Positions 41,509 to 51,396 of a stretch of 64,000 nt of DNA are shown in pieces. The notes beneath the pieces were generated by a model, which saw only the letters and a program-made list of their open reading frames with translations, did no database searches and was not told where the DNA came from. Each line of letters starts with the position of its first letter. Position 1 is the first letter of the stretch. The stretch is from Pseudomonas sp. IAC-BECa141. Its GTDB lineage: Bacteria > Pseudomonadota > Gammaproteobacteria > Pseudomonadales > Pseudomonadaceae. The DNA lies in assembly GCF_020544405.1 (NCBI RefSeq), contig NZ_CP065410.1, positions 3,844,001 to 3,908,000 on the forward strand, given 5' to 3'. The translations under genes were made by a program, and so were the position numbers.

Positions 41509-42891
41509 TCAGTCAGCCAGACGCCAGGTCGTGCCGCCCTTGCCGTCTTCCAGCACCACGCCCATGGCGGTGAGCTGGTCACGGATGCGGTCGGATTCAG
41601 CCCAGTCCTTGCCGGCACGTGCCGCCAGACGCGCAGCGATCAGCGCCTCGACTTCAGCTGCATCGACACGCCCTTCGGCGCCGGCCTGCAGGAAGTCATC
41701 GGCCTCGAGCTGCAACACACCGAGCACGCTGGCCAGTTCTTTCAGGCGCGCCGCCAGACCGGCCGCGGCATCGAGATCGCTCTCGCGCAGACGGTTGATC
41801 TCACGGACCATCTCGAACAGCACCGCGCAGGCTTCCGGGGTGCCGAAGTCGTCGTTCATCACCGTGGTGAAACGCTCGACGAACGCTTCGCCGCCAGCCG
41901 GCGCCACGTTCGGCAGGCCTTTCAACGCGTGGTAGAAACGCTCCAGTGCGCCCTTGGCGTCCTTGAGGTTGTCTTCCGAGTAGTTGATCGCGCTGCGGTA
42001 GTGGCTCGACACCAGCAGATAACGCACGACTTCCGGGTGGTACTTGTCGAGCACGTCGCGAATGGTGAAGAAGTTGTTCAACGACTTGGACATCTTCTCG
42101 CCATTGATACGGATCATGCCGCAATGCATCCACGCGTTGGCGTAGGTCTTGCCGGTGGCCGCTTCGCTCTGGGCGATTTCGTTTTCGTGGTGCGGAAACT
42201 CGAGGTCGCTGCCGCCGCCATGAATGTCGAAAGTCTCACCGAGGCAGCAGGTGGACATCACCGAGCACTCGATGTGCCAGCCCGGACGCCCGGCGCCCCA
42301 CGGCGACTCCCAGCTCGGCTCGCCCGGCTTGACGCCTTTCCACAGCACGAAGTCCAGAGGATCTTCCTTGGCTTCGTCGACTTCAATCCGCGCACCGATG
42401 CGCAGGTCTTCGATCTTCTTGCGCGAAAGCTTGCCGTAGCCCATGAACTTGCCGACGCGGTAGTACACGTCGCCATTGCCCGGGGCGTAGGCGAAGCCCT
42501 TGTCGATCAGGGTCTGGATCATCGCGTGCATGCCAGGGATGTGATCCGTGGCGCGCGGTTCCATGTCCGGCTTCTGGATGTTCAGGCGCGCTTCGTCTTC
42601 GTGCATCGCCGCGATCATGCGTTCGGTCAACGCTTCGAACGACTCGCCGTTCTCGTTGGCCCGGTTGATGATCTTGTCGTCGATGTCGGTGATGTTGCGC
42701 ACGTAGGTCAGGTCATAACCGCTGAACCGCAACCAGCGGGTCACCAGGTCGAACGCGACCATGCTGCGGCCGTGGCCCAGGTGGCAGTAGTCGTACACGG
42801 TCATCCCGCAGACGTACATGCGCACCTTGTTGCCATCCAGCGGCTTGAAGACTTCTTTGCTCTTGGTGAGCGTGTTGTAGATCGTAAGCAC
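41509..42891 (-). CDS. cysS: cysteine--tRNA ligase
   Basis: Class I aminoacyl-tRNA synthetase of 460 residues that charges tRNA-Cys. The HIGH-type motif is HLGHGRS (after [12 protein letters not shown], whose Cys binds zinc), further zinc ligands lie in [11 protein letters not shown] and FPHHENE, and KMSKS appears in [13 protein letters not shown] complete enzyme with the usual C-terminal helical domain ([18 protein letters not shown]). It lies 20 bases downstream of glnS on the same strand, so the two synthetases probably share a transcript. Confidence 0.97.
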   Translation of the reverse strand: MLTIYNTLTKSKEVFKPLDGNKVRMYVCGMTVYDYCHLGHGRSMVAFDLVTRWLRFSGYDLTYVRNITDIDDKIINRANENGESFEALTERMIAAMHEDEARLNIQKPDMEPRATDHIPGMHAMIQTLIDKGFAYAPGNGDVYYRVGKFMGYGKLSRKKIEDLRIGARIEVDEAKEDPLDFVLWKGVKPGEPSWESPWGAGRPGWHIECSVMSTCCLGETFDIHGGGSDLEFPHHENEIAQSEAATGKTYANAWMHCGMIRINGEKMSKSLNNFFTIRDVLDKYHPEVVRYLLVSSHYRSAINYSEDNLKDAKGALERFYHALKGLPNVAPAGGEAFVERFTTVMNDDFGTPEACAVLFEMVREINRLRESDLDAAAGLAARLKELASVLGVLQLEADDFLQAGAEGRVDAAEVEALIAARLAARAGKDWAESDRIRDQLTAMGVVLEDGKGGTTWRLAD

Positions 42892-42911
42892 GGTGTTTCC
42901 TTAAGACTTGA

Positions 42912-44612
42912 TCACTGGCCCCACGAATCACGCAGGGTCACGGTACGGTTGAATACCGGCTGACCGGGTTTCGAGTCCTTGATATCCGCGACGAAGTAGC
43001 CTTCACGCTCGAACTGGAAACGGTCTTCCGGCTGTGCATTGCCCAGCGAAGGCTCAGCACGACAACCGGTCAGCACTTGCAGTGAGTCAGGGTTGATGTT
43101 GTCCAGGAAACTCGCGCTGTCTTCGGCCTTCTCCGGGTTCGGAGAACGGAACAGGCGATCGTACAGACGCACTTCGCACTCGATGCTGGCAGCGGCCGGC
43201 ACCCAGTGGATCACGCCCTTGACCTTGCGGCCTTCAGGGTTCTTGCCCAGGGTGTCCGGATCGTACGAGCAACGCAGTTCGACGATGTTGCCGTCGGCGT
43301 CCTTGATCGCTTCGTCGGCACGGATCACGTAGCTGCCGCGCAGACGCACTTCACCGTTCGGCTCCAGGCGCTTGTAGCCTTTTGGCGGCTCTTCCATGAA
43401 GTCATCGCGGTCGATGTAGATTTCACGGGCGAACGGCAGCTGGCGCACGCCGAGTTCTTCTTTCTGCGGATGACGCGGCAGTTCGAGGTTCTCGACCTGG
43501 TCTTGCGGATAGTTGGTGATCACGACTTTCAACGGACGCAGCACGCACATGGCGCGCGGGGCGTTCGCGTCCAGGTCCTGACGGATGCTGAACTCGAGCA
43601 TGCCGAAGTCGACCACGCCGTCGGAACGGTTGGTGCCGATCATCTCGCAGAAGTTGCGGATCGACGCCGGGGTGTAGCCACGGCGGCGGAAGCCCGACAG
43701 CGTCGACATGCGCGGATCGTCCCAGCCGTTGACGTGTTTCTCGTCAACCAGTTGCTTGAGCTTGCGCTTGCTGGTGATGGTGTAGTTGAGGTTCAGACGG
43801 CTGAACTCGTACTGACGCGGGTGCGCCGGCACTGGCAGTGCGTCGAGGAACCACTCGTACAGCGGACGATGGCTTTCGAACTCCAGGGTGCAGATCGAGT
43901 GAGTGATGCCTTCGATGGCGTCCGACTGACCGTGGGTGAAGTCGTAGTTCGGGTAGATGCACCACTTGTCACCGGTCTGGTGGTGATGGGCGTGGCGGAT
44001 GCGGTACATGATCGGGTCGCGCAGGTTCATGTTCGGCGAGGCCATGTCGATCTTGGCGCGCAGCACACGGGCACCGTCCGGGAACTCGCCGGCGCGCATG
44101 CGGGCGAACCAGTCCAAGTTCTCTTCCACCGAACGGTCGCGGAACGGGCTGTTCTTGCCAGGTTCGGTCAGGCTGCCGCGGTACTCCTTGGCCTGCTCAG
44201 GCGTCAGGTCGTCGACGTAGGCCTTGCCGGCCTTGATCAGCTCGACGGCCCAGTCGTGCAGCTGGTCGAAGTATTGCGAGGCATAGCGCACTTCGCCGGA
44301 CCATTCGAAGCCCAGCCATTTGACGTCGCTTTCGATCGCGTCGATGTATTCCTGGTCTTCCTTGGCCGGGTTGGTGTCGTCGAAACGCAGGTGAGTGACG
44401 CCGCCGAACTCCTGGGCCAGGCCGAAGTTCACACAGATCGACTTGGCGTGACCGATGTGCAGGTAACCATTGGGCTCAGGCGGGAAACGGGTGACGATCT
44501 GCGTGTGCTTACCCGAGTCCAGGTCCGCCTGGATGATCGGGCGCAGGAAATTGACCGGCGTAACGGGGCCGGTCTTGGAATTCGAGGTAGGGTCGACAGT
44601 GGGCTTGCTCAT
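42912..44612 (-). CDS. glnS: glutamine--tRNA ligase
   Basis: Class I synthetase of 566 residues charging tRNA-Gln. HIGH-type motif in [17 protein letters not shown], the KMSKS counterpart in [11 protein letters not shown], and the beta-barrel anticodon domain at the C-terminus ([28 protein letters not shown]). The ATG at 44612 ([10 protein letters not shown]) has AAGGATCC upstream; the open frame to 44864 is not conserved and runs across the divergent promoter region. Confidence 0.97.
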   Translation of the reverse strand: MSKPTVDPTSNSKTGPVTPVNFLRPIIQADLDSGKHTQIVTRFPPEPNGYLHIGHAKSICVNFGLAQEFGGVTHLRFDDTNPAKEDQEYIDAIESDVKWLGFEWSGEVRYASQYFDQLHDWAVELIKAGKAYVDDLTPEQAKEYRGSLTEPGKNSPFRDRSVEENLDWFARMRAGEFPDGARVLRAKIDMASPNMNLRDPIMYRIRHAHHHQTGDKWCIYPNYDFTHGQSDAIEGITHSICTLEFESHRPLYEWFLDALPVPAHPRQYEFSRLNLNYTITSKRKLKQLVDEKHVNGWDDPRMSTLSGFRRRGYTPASIRNFCEMIGTNRSDGVVDFGMLEFSIRQDLDANAPRAMCVLRPLKVVITNYPQDQVENLELPRHPQKEELGVRQLPFAREIYIDRDDFMEEPPKGYKRLEPNGEVRLRGSYVIRADEAIKDADGNIVELRCSYDPDTLGKNPEGRKVKGVIHWVPAAASIECEVRLYDRLFRSPNPEKAEDSASFLDNINPDSLQVLTGCRAEPSLGNAQPEDRFQFEREGYFVADIKDSKPGQPVFNRTVTLRDSWGQ

Positions 44613-44862
44613 AGGATCCTTGAACGTACAGTGCGCGGCCGGGACACGGGCCTGACAAAACAAAGCCGCTATCATAGCCGATGCTGTCAAGCCCCTGACA
44701 GAGCGGGGCTTAAAAGGAATGCATTTAATCGCCGGGTTTTGAAAAACAGCCTCGAAATTCGCGCCTGTCACGCTAAACTGCGCACCTTGGCCCTCAGGGG
44801 CTGAACCGGTACGGGGCCGAAATGTCCCAATACCCACGAATTCCTTATAAAGAGTAGCGATC

Positions 44863-45369
44863 ATGACTCAAGTTAAATTGACCACCAACTTCGGTGACAT
44901 CGTCCTGCAACTGGACGCTGAAAAGGCGCCGGTCACCACCGCCAACTTCATCGAGTACGTTAAAAAGGGTCACTACGAGAACGTCGTGTTCCACCGCGTC
45001 ATCAAAGGTTTCATGATCCAGGGCGGCGGTTTCGAGCCAGGCATGAAAGAAAAGAAAGACAAGAGCCCGAGCATCCAGAACGAAGCCGACAACGGTCTGA
45101 AGAACGACAAGTACACCATCGCCATGGCCCGTACCATGGACCCGCATTCGGCTTCGGCGCAGTTCTTCATCAACGCCTCCGACAACAGCTTCCTGAACCA
45201 CACCGCCAAGACCGCTCAGGGCTGGGGTTATGCCGTGTTCGGTAAAGTGGTTGCGGGCACCGACGTTGTCGACAAGATCGAAGGCGTTTCCACCACGTCC
45301 AAGGCAGGCCACCAGGACGTACCGGCAGACGACGTGATCATCGAGAAAGCCGAGATCATCGAAGCGTGA
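44863..45369 (+). CDS. ppiB: peptidyl-prolyl cis-trans isomerase, cyclophilin type
   Basis: A cytoplasmic cyclophilin of 168 residues (no signal peptide) that speeds proline isomerisation. Active-site segments: [17 protein letters not shown] (catalytic Arg), [17 protein letters not shown] and [14 protein letters not shown]. Divergent from glnS, and its TGA overlaps the GTG start of lpxH by 4 bases, so the two are coupled, a pairing common in Pseudomonas. Confidence 0.96.
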   Translation: MTQVKLTTNFGDIVLQLDAEKAPVTTANFIEYVKKGHYENVVFHRVIKGFMIQGGGFEPGMKEKKDKSPSIQNEADNGLKNDKYTIAMARTMDPHSASAQFFINASDNSFLNHTAKTAQGWGYAVFGKVVAGTDVVDKIEGVSTTSKAGHQDVPADDVIIEKAEIIEA

Positions 45370-46121
45370 TATTGCTGATTTCAGACTTGCATCTGGAAGA
45401 GGAGCGCCCGGACATTACCCGGGCGTTTCTGGATTTGCTCGCCGGACGCGCCCGCTCGGCGAGTGCGTTGTACATTCTGGGCGACTTCTTCGAAGCGTGG
45501 ATTGGCGACGACGCCATGACCCCCTTCCAGCGTTCCATCTGCCAGGCCCTGCGCGAACTCAGCGACAGCGGCACGGCCATATTTCTGATGCACGGCAATC
45601 GCGACTTCATGCTCGGCAAGGCCTTTTGCAAACAGGCCGGCTGCACGCTGTTGAAGGACCCGAGTGTCGTGCAGTTTTACGGCGAACCGGTATTGCTGAT
45701 GCACGGCGACAGCCTGTGCACCCGCGACGAAGACTATATGAAGCTGCGCCGTTATCTGCGCAACCCGCTCAGCCTGTTCATCCTGCGCAACCTGCCCTTG
45801 CGCACCCGCCACAAGCTCGCCCGCAAGTTGCGCAGCGAAAGCCGCGCGCAGACACGGATGAAGGCCAATGACATCGTCGATGTCACGCCGCAGGAAATTC
45901 CGCGGATCATGCAGGAATACGGAGTGAAAACCCTGGTTCACGGGCACACCCATCGCCCGGCGATCCACAAGTTGCAGATCGGCGATCAGGCGGCGAAGCG
46001 GATTGTGCTGGGGGATTGGGATCGTCAGGGTTGGGCATTGCAGGTGGATGAGAACGGGTTTGCGTTGGCGCCCTTTGACTTTGCGCCACCGCCAGCATTA
46101 CCCGCCCCTGCCACCGCCTGA
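45366..46121 (+). CDS. lpxH: UDP-2,3-diacylglucosamine diphosphatase
   Basis: Cleaves UDP-2,3-diacylglucosamine to lipid X and UMP in lipid A synthesis, at the inner face of the inner membrane. Calcineurin-like phosphoesterase motifs are all present: [30 protein letters not shown] and HGHTHRP. It begins with GTG at 45366 inside the ppiB stop; no ATG nearby preserves the first motif. Length 251 residues, slightly longer than E. coli because of a Pro/Ala-rich tail. Confidence 0.95.
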   Translation: MILLISDLHLEEERPDITRAFLDLLAGRARSASALYILGDFFEAWIGDDAMTPFQRSICQALRELSDSGTAIFLMHGNRDFMLGKAFCKQAGCTLLKDPSVVQFYGEPVLLMHGDSLCTRDEDYMKLRRYLRNPLSLFILRNLPLRTRHKLARKLRSESRAQTRMKANDIVDVTPQEIPRIMQEYGVKTLVHGHTHRPAIHKLQIGDQAAKRIVLGDWDRQGWALQVDENGFALAPFDFAPPPALPAPATA

Positions 46122-46139
46122 TCGTTCCCGGACTTAGTT

Positions 46140-46265
46140 GATCGTTCCCACGCTCTGCGTGGGAATGCCTCAATGGACGCTCCGCGTCCGCTTCGGCATG
46201 GGACGCGGAGCGTCCCGGGCTGCATTCCCACGCAGACGGTTCGACGCCTCGACGTGGGAACGATC
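46140..46265. repeat. 126-base palindromic repeat (GATCGTTCCCACGC family)
   Basis: Starts GATCGTTCCCACGCTCTGCGTGGGAATG and ends with its inverse, CGTGGGAACGATC. Inside is a second nested palindrome GGACGCTCCGCGTCC / GGACGCGGAGCGTCC. Copies at 51235 and 60014. It lies between converging lpxH and the efflux operon and could act as a terminator. Confidence 0.85.
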
Positions 46266-46273
46266 TGCCTGAC

Positions 46274-47803
46274 TTAGTGACCGCTGGCGGCCGGGCCTGC
46301 CTTGGCAGCAAACGGCGGTTTCGCCAGCCACACAATCAGAATCAACCCCATAAAGCCCCAACCGAGCAGCGTGAAGTAATCCACGGTGGAGAGCATATAC
46401 GCCTGACTGGTGAGAATCTGATCCATCTGCGCATACGCCGATTGGCTCGCGCCCCCCAGCGAATGCAAGGTCTCGCGAGTCGCTGGTTCGAAGGTGCTGA
46501 TGCTCTCGCTCATATAGGCATGATGCTGATCCGCCCGGCGAATCCAGATCCATGTCGTCAACGACGCCGCAAAGCTGCCGCCCAATGTCCGCAGGAACGT
46601 CGCCAGACCGGCGCCATCGGCAATCTGACTTGGCGGTAGATCCGACATCAGAATGCTCAAGGTCGGCATGAAGAACAGCGCCACCCCAATCCCCATGAAC
46701 AGCTGCACCAGGGCGATGTGCTGGAAATCCACCTCGTTGGTGAATTCGGCACGCATGAAGCAGCTCAGGCCGATCGCCAGGAACGCCAGACCGGCCAGCA
46801 GGCGCAGGTCGAACTTGTGCGCGTACTTGCCGACAAACGGTGACAGCAGCACCGGCAGAATGCCGATCGGCGCCACCGCCAGCCCGGCCCAGGTCGCGGT
46901 GTAACCCATCTGGGTCTGCAACCACTGCGGCAAGATCAGGTTGATGCCGAAGAATCCGGCATACCCCAACACCAGCACCAGCGTGCCGATGCGGAAGTTG
47001 CGATAGGCAAACAGCCGCAGATTGACCACCGGATGCTGGTCGGTCATTTCCCAGATCACGAACACCGCCAGCGCAATCACCGAAATCGCCGCGCCGATGA
47101 TGATGAAGTTCGATTCGAACCAGTCCAGGTCATTGCCCTTGTCGAGGATCACCTGCAAGGCGCCCACGCCGATGATCAGCGTGATCAGCCCGACGTAATC
47201 CATTGGCTGACGACTGGTGACCACCGGGCGCTTGGCCAGCTGCTGGCGCACCACCATCACCGCGAAGATCCCGATCGGCACGTTGATGAAGAAGATCCAA
47301 GGCCAGCTGTAACTGTCGGTAATCCAGCCGCCGAGGATCGGCCCGGCGATGGGCGCCACCACCGTGACCATCGCCAGCAACGCCAAGGCCATGCCCCGCC
47401 TTGCTGGCGGATAGACCGCAATCAACAGTGTCTGGGTCATCGGGTACAACGGCCCGGCCACCAGGCCTTGCAGCACGCGAAAACCGATCAGTTCCGGCAT
47501 CGAGGTGGAAATACCGCAGAGGAACGAAGCCAGCACAAACAGGATGGTCGCCCACAGAAACAGCTTCACCTCGCCGAAGCGACGGCTCAGCCAGCCGGTG
47601 AGCGGCAGCGCGATGGCGTTGCTCACGGCGAACGAGGTGATGACCCAGGTGCCCTGCTCCGAACTCACGCCGAGGTTGCCGGAAATGGTCGGCAGCGCCA
47701 CGTTGGCGATGGTGGTATCGAGCACCTGCATAAAGGTCGCCAGCGACAGGCCGATGGTGCTGAGCAACAGGCTGGGCGGCGAAAAAGAGGCGTTATTGCT
47801 CAT
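46274..47803 (-). CDS. DHA2-family MFS drug efflux permease (EmrB-like)
   Basis: A 509-residue permease with 14 predicted helices. The DHA2 motif at helix 1 (LATFMQVLDTTIANVALPTI) and motif C-like GPILGGWITDSYSWPWIFFINVPIG are clear. It works with an HlyD-type adaptor and an outer membrane channel encoded just upstream to expel hydrophobic toxins across both membranes. The gap from the adaptor gene holds a REP pair, so its expression may be set apart from the other two. Order of genes: marR, channel, adaptor, permease. Confidence 0.92.
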   Translation of the reverse strand: MSNNASFSPPSLLLSTIGLSLATFMQVLDTTIANVALPTISGNLGVSSEQGTWVITSFAVSNAIALPLTGWLSRRFGEVKLFLWATILFVLASFLCGISTSMPELIGFRVLQGLVAGPLYPMTQTLLIAVYPPARRGMALALLAMVTVVAPIAGPILGGWITDSYSWPWIFFINVPIGIFAVMVVRQQLAKRPVVTSRQPMDYVGLITLIIGVGALQVILDKGNDLDWFESNFIIIGAAISVIALAVFVIWEMTDQHPVVNLRLFAYRNFRIGTLVLVLGYAGFFGINLILPQWLQTQMGYTATWAGLAVAPIGILPVLLSPFVGKYAHKFDLRLLAGLAFLAIGLSCFMRAEFTNEVDFQHIALVQLFMGIGVALFFMPTLSILMSDLPPSQIADGAGLATFLRTLGGSFAASLTTWIWIRRADQHHAYMSESISTFEPATRETLHSLGGASQSAYAQMDQILTSQAYMLSTVDYFTLLGWGFMGLILIVWLAKPPFAAKAGPAASGH

Positions 47804-47858
47804 CGCGAATCCTTTGGAACTCGGCGGGTGCCGCGCTTGTTACAGACGCAGTAACCTT

Positions 47859-47947
47859 TGTGGGAGCGAGCTTGCTCGCGATGGCGGTCTGTCCGATAAA
47901 TCAATGCTGAATGACACACCGCTCTCGCGAGCAAGCTCGTTCCCACA
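47859..47947. repeat. inverted REP pair inside the efflux operon
   Basis: TGTGGGAGCGAGCTTGCTCGCGATGG and the inverse arm ending CTCGTTCCCACA, lying in the 154-base gap between the adaptor and permease genes. Confidence 0.9.
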
Positions 47948-47957
47948 GGGGAAGGGA

Positions 47958-49160
47958 TCAGCGTTGCGCGGTCTTGCTGACCGCCGCGCTGTTGTCGTGG
48001 ATCAATTGGGTGATCATCGCGTCGGCTTCGGCCAATTGACGGTCGTAGACGTTGGTGCTGAACGAAGCTTTTTGCGGCGGCTGCTGGGCCAGTACCGGGC
48101 CGCTCTGGTCATGCAGGTTGACCTCGACATTGGTCGACAGACCGACGCGCAGCGGGTGTTTGGCCAGTTCTTCGGCGTTGACGTGAATCCGTACCGGCAC
48201 CCGTTGCACGATCTTGATCCAGTTACCGGTGGCGTTCTGCGCCGGCAACAGAGCGAACGCGCTGCCGGTGCCTGCGCCGAGGCTGTCGACAGTGCCGCTG
48301 AACTTCACGTCGCTGCCGTAGATGTCCGACTCGATCTCCACCGGTTGGCCAATGCGCATGTCACGCAGCTGGGTTTCCTTGAAGTTGGCGTCGATCCACA
48401 GCTGATCCAGTGGAATCACCGCCATCAGTGCGGTGCCCGGCTGCACACGCTGGCCGAGTTGCACGGTACGTTTGGCGACATAACCGGTAACCGGCGCAAT
48501 CAAGGTGCTGCGAGCGTTGGTCAGGTAGGCCTGACGCAGTTGCGCGGCGGCGGCCATCACGTCCGGGTGCGAGGAAACCACAGTGTCATCGACCAGCGCG
48601 CTGGTGGTTTTCAGTTGCTGTTTGGCATTGGCCAGAGCGTTCTGTGCCGAGGTCAGGTCATCGCGGGCGTGGGACAGTTCTTCCTGGGAAATCGCCCCGC
48701 CGGCCGCGAGATTTTTCCGCCGGTTGAAGTTGTCCTGGGCTTTCTGCACTTCGGCCTGTTGCGCGTTGACCTGAGCCTTCATGCCGTCGACGTTGCTGTA
48801 CAGACCGCGCACCTGACGCACGGTGCGGGCCAGATTGGCCTTGGCACTTTGCAGGCCGACTTCGGCGTCGTTCGGGTCGAAGTTGATCAGCACCTGGCCT
48901 TCCTGAACCAGATCGCCATCGTCGGCGCCGATGCTGACCACGGTGCCGGTCACCAGCGGGGTGATTTCCACCACGTTGCCGTTGACGTAGGCGTCGTCGG
49001 TGCTTTCGCTCCAGCGCCCGATGAATTCGTGATACGCCCAGACACCGGCACCGGCGAGGGCAACCACAACGGCCAGCACCAGCAGCATCACCTTGCGTTT
49101 GCGCGGATTGCCAGTGTCCTGGGCGTTGTCTTGAGCTTGTGTGTTTTCGGCAGTGGCCAT
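47958..49160 (-). CDS. HlyD/EmrA-type periplasmic adaptor
   Basis: A 400-residue membrane fusion protein. It has one N-terminal membrane helix (VMLLVLAVVVALAGAGVWAY), the split lipoyl halves (NVVEITPLVTGTVVSIGADDGDLVQEGQVLINFD and APVTGYVAKRTVQLGQRVQPG), and between them a long helical hairpin that reaches the outer membrane channel. EmrA type from partner and architecture. The gene lies 15 bases after the channel gene. Confidence 0.92.
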   Translation of the reverse strand: MATAENTQAQDNAQDTGNPRKRKVMLLVLAVVVALAGAGVWAYHEFIGRWSESTDDAYVNGNVVEITPLVTGTVVSIGADDGDLVQEGQVLINFDPNDAEVGLQSAKANLARTVRQVRGLYSNVDGMKAQVNAQQAEVQKAQDNFNRRKNLAAGGAISQEELSHARDDLTSAQNALANAKQQLKTTSALVDDTVVSSHPDVMAAAAQLRQAYLTNARSTLIAPVTGYVAKRTVQLGQRVQPGTALMAVIPLDQLWIDANFKETQLRDMRIGQPVEIESDIYGSDVKFSGTVDSLGAGTGSAFALLPAQNATGNWIKIVQRVPVRIHVNAEELAKHPLRVGLSTNVEVNLHDQSGPVLAQQPPQKASFSTNVYDRQLAEADAMITQLIHDNSAAVSKTAQR

Positions 49161-49175
49161 GACAAATACCTTGAA

Positions 49176-50645
49176 TTAGTTGTGCGGCGTGGCTGGGGTG
49201 GCGTTGGCTGCGGTCAGGGTTTGCCCCTGGAAGCCGCCGCCCAGCGCTTGCATCAGTTGAATCGACAGGTCGATCTGCTCGGCATTCAGGTTGGCCAGCT
49301 GACGCTGGGCCTGCAGCAATTGCTGCTCGATGCTGAGCACGTCCAGGTAGTTGCCGATGCCGGAACCGTAACGCTGGACGACGGTGTTGTAAGAGTCCTG
49401 GGCAATCTCGGTCGCGTGCTGCTGGGCGCCGATCTGCCGGCCGATATCACGCAACTGGTTGATCGTGTCGCTGACATCGCCCAAGGCTTTCACCAGGTTT
49501 TTGTTGTACTGCGCCACGGCGAGGTCGTAGTCGGCGTCGCGGGCATCGAGGTTGGCGCGCAGGCGTCCGCCATCGAAGATCGGCACCGAAATCGTCGGGG
49601 CAATGTTGAAGAAGCGACTGGCGGAACCGAACATCGCGTCCCCCAACAAGGATTCGGCACCGGCGGAAGCCGACAGGTTCAAGTTGGGATAGAAGCGGGT
49701 CTTGGCTGAGTCGATGTCCTTGCTCGCCGCCTCGACACGCCAGCGCGCGGCAACCAGATCCGGGCGACGGCCCAGCAGTTCGGCCGGCAGCACCGATGGC
49801 AGCGCGACGGCGCTGGCTTGCAGGACTTTCGGCCGGGCGATTTCGCTGGCGCGATCCGGGCCTTTGCCGAGCAGTACCGCCAAAGCGATTTTTGCGCTGT
49901 TCAGGCGCTTTTCGGCGTCGATCAGGCTGGCTTCGGAGCTGGCTTCCAGGCTTTGGGTCTGCTGGAACTGGTACTGACTGTCGATCCCGGAGCTCAAACG
50001 ACGCTGACTCAGGTCGAGCATCTGCTTGGTGCGCTTGAGGTCTTCGTTGGCCAGGTCATAAACGATATGCGCCTGACCCAGATCGCTGTAGGCCCGGGCC
50101 ACGTCGGCAGCCAGGGTCAACTGCGCGGCCTGACGGTCGACTTCGGCGGCACGGGCCTGACCGAGTGCGGCTTCCCAGGCATCGCGCTGACCGCCCCACA
50201 GGTCGAAGTTGTAATTGAAGCCGGCGCTGATGTTGCGCGTGGTGGCGTAGGCATCGCCCTGCCCTCGCGGGTCCTGATCCTTGGCCAGACGCGAACGGCT
50301 GATGCCTGCGCTGGCGTCGAGGGTCGGATAGCGCTCGGCATCAGCGGCATACGCGGCGGCGCTGGCCTGATGGGCACGGGCGTCGGCGATCTGCATGTCC
50401 GGGCTGTCTTTCAGGGCCTCGCGGATCAGACCGTCGAGCTGCGGATCGCCGAGGCTGGTCCACCAGTCGCTTTTCGGCCACGCGGCCGGCGACAGTGTCA
50501 CGCCATTGAGGGATTGGCCGACCTTAAGGTCTTTCGCATCAAGGTTTTTGCCATGGGTATCGAGGCCGCTGTAGTTGGCGCAACCGGCGAGGATCATCGC
50601 CGACAGCACCAGTGTCAGGCTGCTGCGCAAGGTTTTACCGCTCAT
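49176..50645 (-). CDS. outer membrane efflux lipoprotein (NodT/OprM family)
   Basis: A 489-residue TolC-like channel. The N-terminus is a lipoprotein signal with lipobox LAGC (cysteine about residue 22, then ANYSG). Two long repeated helical regions follow (LDGLIREALKDSPDMQIADARAHQAS and AEQIDLSIQLMQALGG at the end). The ATG at 50645 has AGGTG six bases upstream and overlaps the marR stop by 11 bases; an in-frame GTG at 50654 is less likely. Confidence 0.9.
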   Translation of the reverse strand: MSGKTLRSSLTLVLSAMILAGCANYSGLDTHGKNLDAKDLKVGQSLNGVTLSPAAWPKSDWWTSLGDPQLDGLIREALKDSPDMQIADARAHQASAAAYAADAERYPTLDASAGISRSRLAKDQDPRGQGDAYATTRNISAGFNYNFDLWGGQRDAWEAALGQARAAEVDRQAAQLTLAADVARAYSDLGQAHIVYDLANEDLKRTKQMLDLSQRRLSSGIDSQYQFQQTQSLEASSEASLIDAEKRLNSAKIALAVLLGKGPDRASEIARPKVLQASAVALPSVLPAELLGRRPDLVAARWRVEAASKDIDSAKTRFYPNLNLSASAGAESLLGDAMFGSASRFFNIAPTISVPIFDGGRLRANLDARDADYDLAVAQYNKNLVKALGDVSDTINQLRDIGRQIGAQQHATEIAQDSYNTVVQRYGSGIGNYLDVLSIEQQLLQAQRQLANLNAEQIDLSIQLMQALGGGFQGQTLTAANATPATPHN

Positions 50646-51117
50646 TGTGTTCACCTAGCCGCTGGATGGTGATCGGGTCACCGGCCGCCAGCAAAATTTT
50701 CTTGAGGATGTATTCCAGGGTTTTCAACTCATCCGGAGTAATCGCGCCGGCCAGCTCATTCATGGCGTCGGCACCGATGTGCGGCAGACGATCGGCCAGC
50801 GCCTGACCTTGCCCGGTGAGCTTCAACTGCACCTGACGACGATCGCCTTCGCTGCGCTGGCGGATCAGGAAGTCTTTCTGCTCCAGACGGTCGAGCATGC
50901 GGGTCATCGAACCGCTGTCCAGCGACAGGTGCCGACACAGCTCGGCCGGGGTGTCGACGCCGTACTGGGCCATGATGATCAACACCTTGAACTGCGCGGC
51001 AGTGATGCCGTGGGGTTCCATGTGGGTGTCGATGATCCTGTCCTTGAGCAAGGCTGCACGGCCGAGCAACAGGCCGAGGTGACAATGCTTGAATTCATCC
51101 GGGGTGAAATGCTTCAT
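50635..51117 (-). CDS. MarR-family transcriptional repressor
   Basis: A 160-residue winged-helix regulator. The DNA-binding part is TPAELCRHLSLDSGSMTRMLDRLEQKDFLIRQ, followed by the wing EGDRRQVQLKLTGQG with the conserved DxR. As first gene of the efflux operon, directly downstream of two identical palindromes, it most likely represses its own operon and releases DNA when a drug or phenolic compound binds, like EmrR/MprA. Confidence 0.93.
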   Translation of the reverse strand: MKHFTPDEFKHCHLGLLLGRAALLKDRIIDTHMEPHGITAAQFKVLIIMAQYGVDTPAELCRHLSLDSGSMTRMLDRLEQKDFLIRQRSEGDRRQVQLKLTGQGQALADRLPHIGADAMNELAGAITPDELKTLEYILKKILLAAGDPITIQRLGEHNER

Positions 51118-51131
51118 GTACGCACCTAATA

Positions 51132-51145
51132 ACTGCCTAGGCAGT
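51132..51145. promoter_or_regulatory. MarR operator 1
   Basis: Perfect 14-base palindrome ACTGCCTAGGCAGT, 15 bases upstream of the marR start codon. Confidence 0.8.
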
Positions 51146-51164
51146 GAATGTATGTCGAGATGTT

Positions 51165-51178
51165 ACTGCCTAGGCAGC
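51165..51178. promoter_or_regulatory. MarR operator 2
   Basis: CTGCCTAGGCAG (perfect 12-base palindrome, 51166-51177) in the context TTACTGCCTAGGCAGCGA. Centre-to-centre distance to operator 1 is 33 bases, close to three helical turns, so both would face the same side of the DNA. Confidence 0.8.
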
Positions 51179-51234
51179 GAATGTCAACGCAATAGTTAGG
51201 CTGCTTTGTAATTAGGCGATAACTGACCGCACGA

Positions 51235-51345
51235 GATCGTTCCCACGCTCTGCGTGGGCATGCAGCCCGGGACGCTCCGCGTCCCATTCAACAGCGGACG
51301 CGGAGCGTCCATTGAGGCATTCCCACGCGGAGCGTGGGAACGATC
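51235..51345. repeat. 111-base palindromic repeat (GATCGTTCCCACGC family)
   Basis: Same element as at 46140: terminal GATCGTTCCCACGC / GCGTGGGAACGATC and an inner GGACGCTCCGCGTCC palindrome. It lies upstream of the marR operators, between the efflux and tam operons. Confidence 0.85.
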
Positions 51346-51396
51346 AGGTGTTTGGGCGTGGGGACGATCAGGCAATCCGGCGATGGAAAAAGCGGG

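Noticed and set aside
47505..49709. 734-codon plus-strand frame across the efflux genes
   Set aside because: It spans a REP pair and two well-supported minus-strand genes; a composition artefact.
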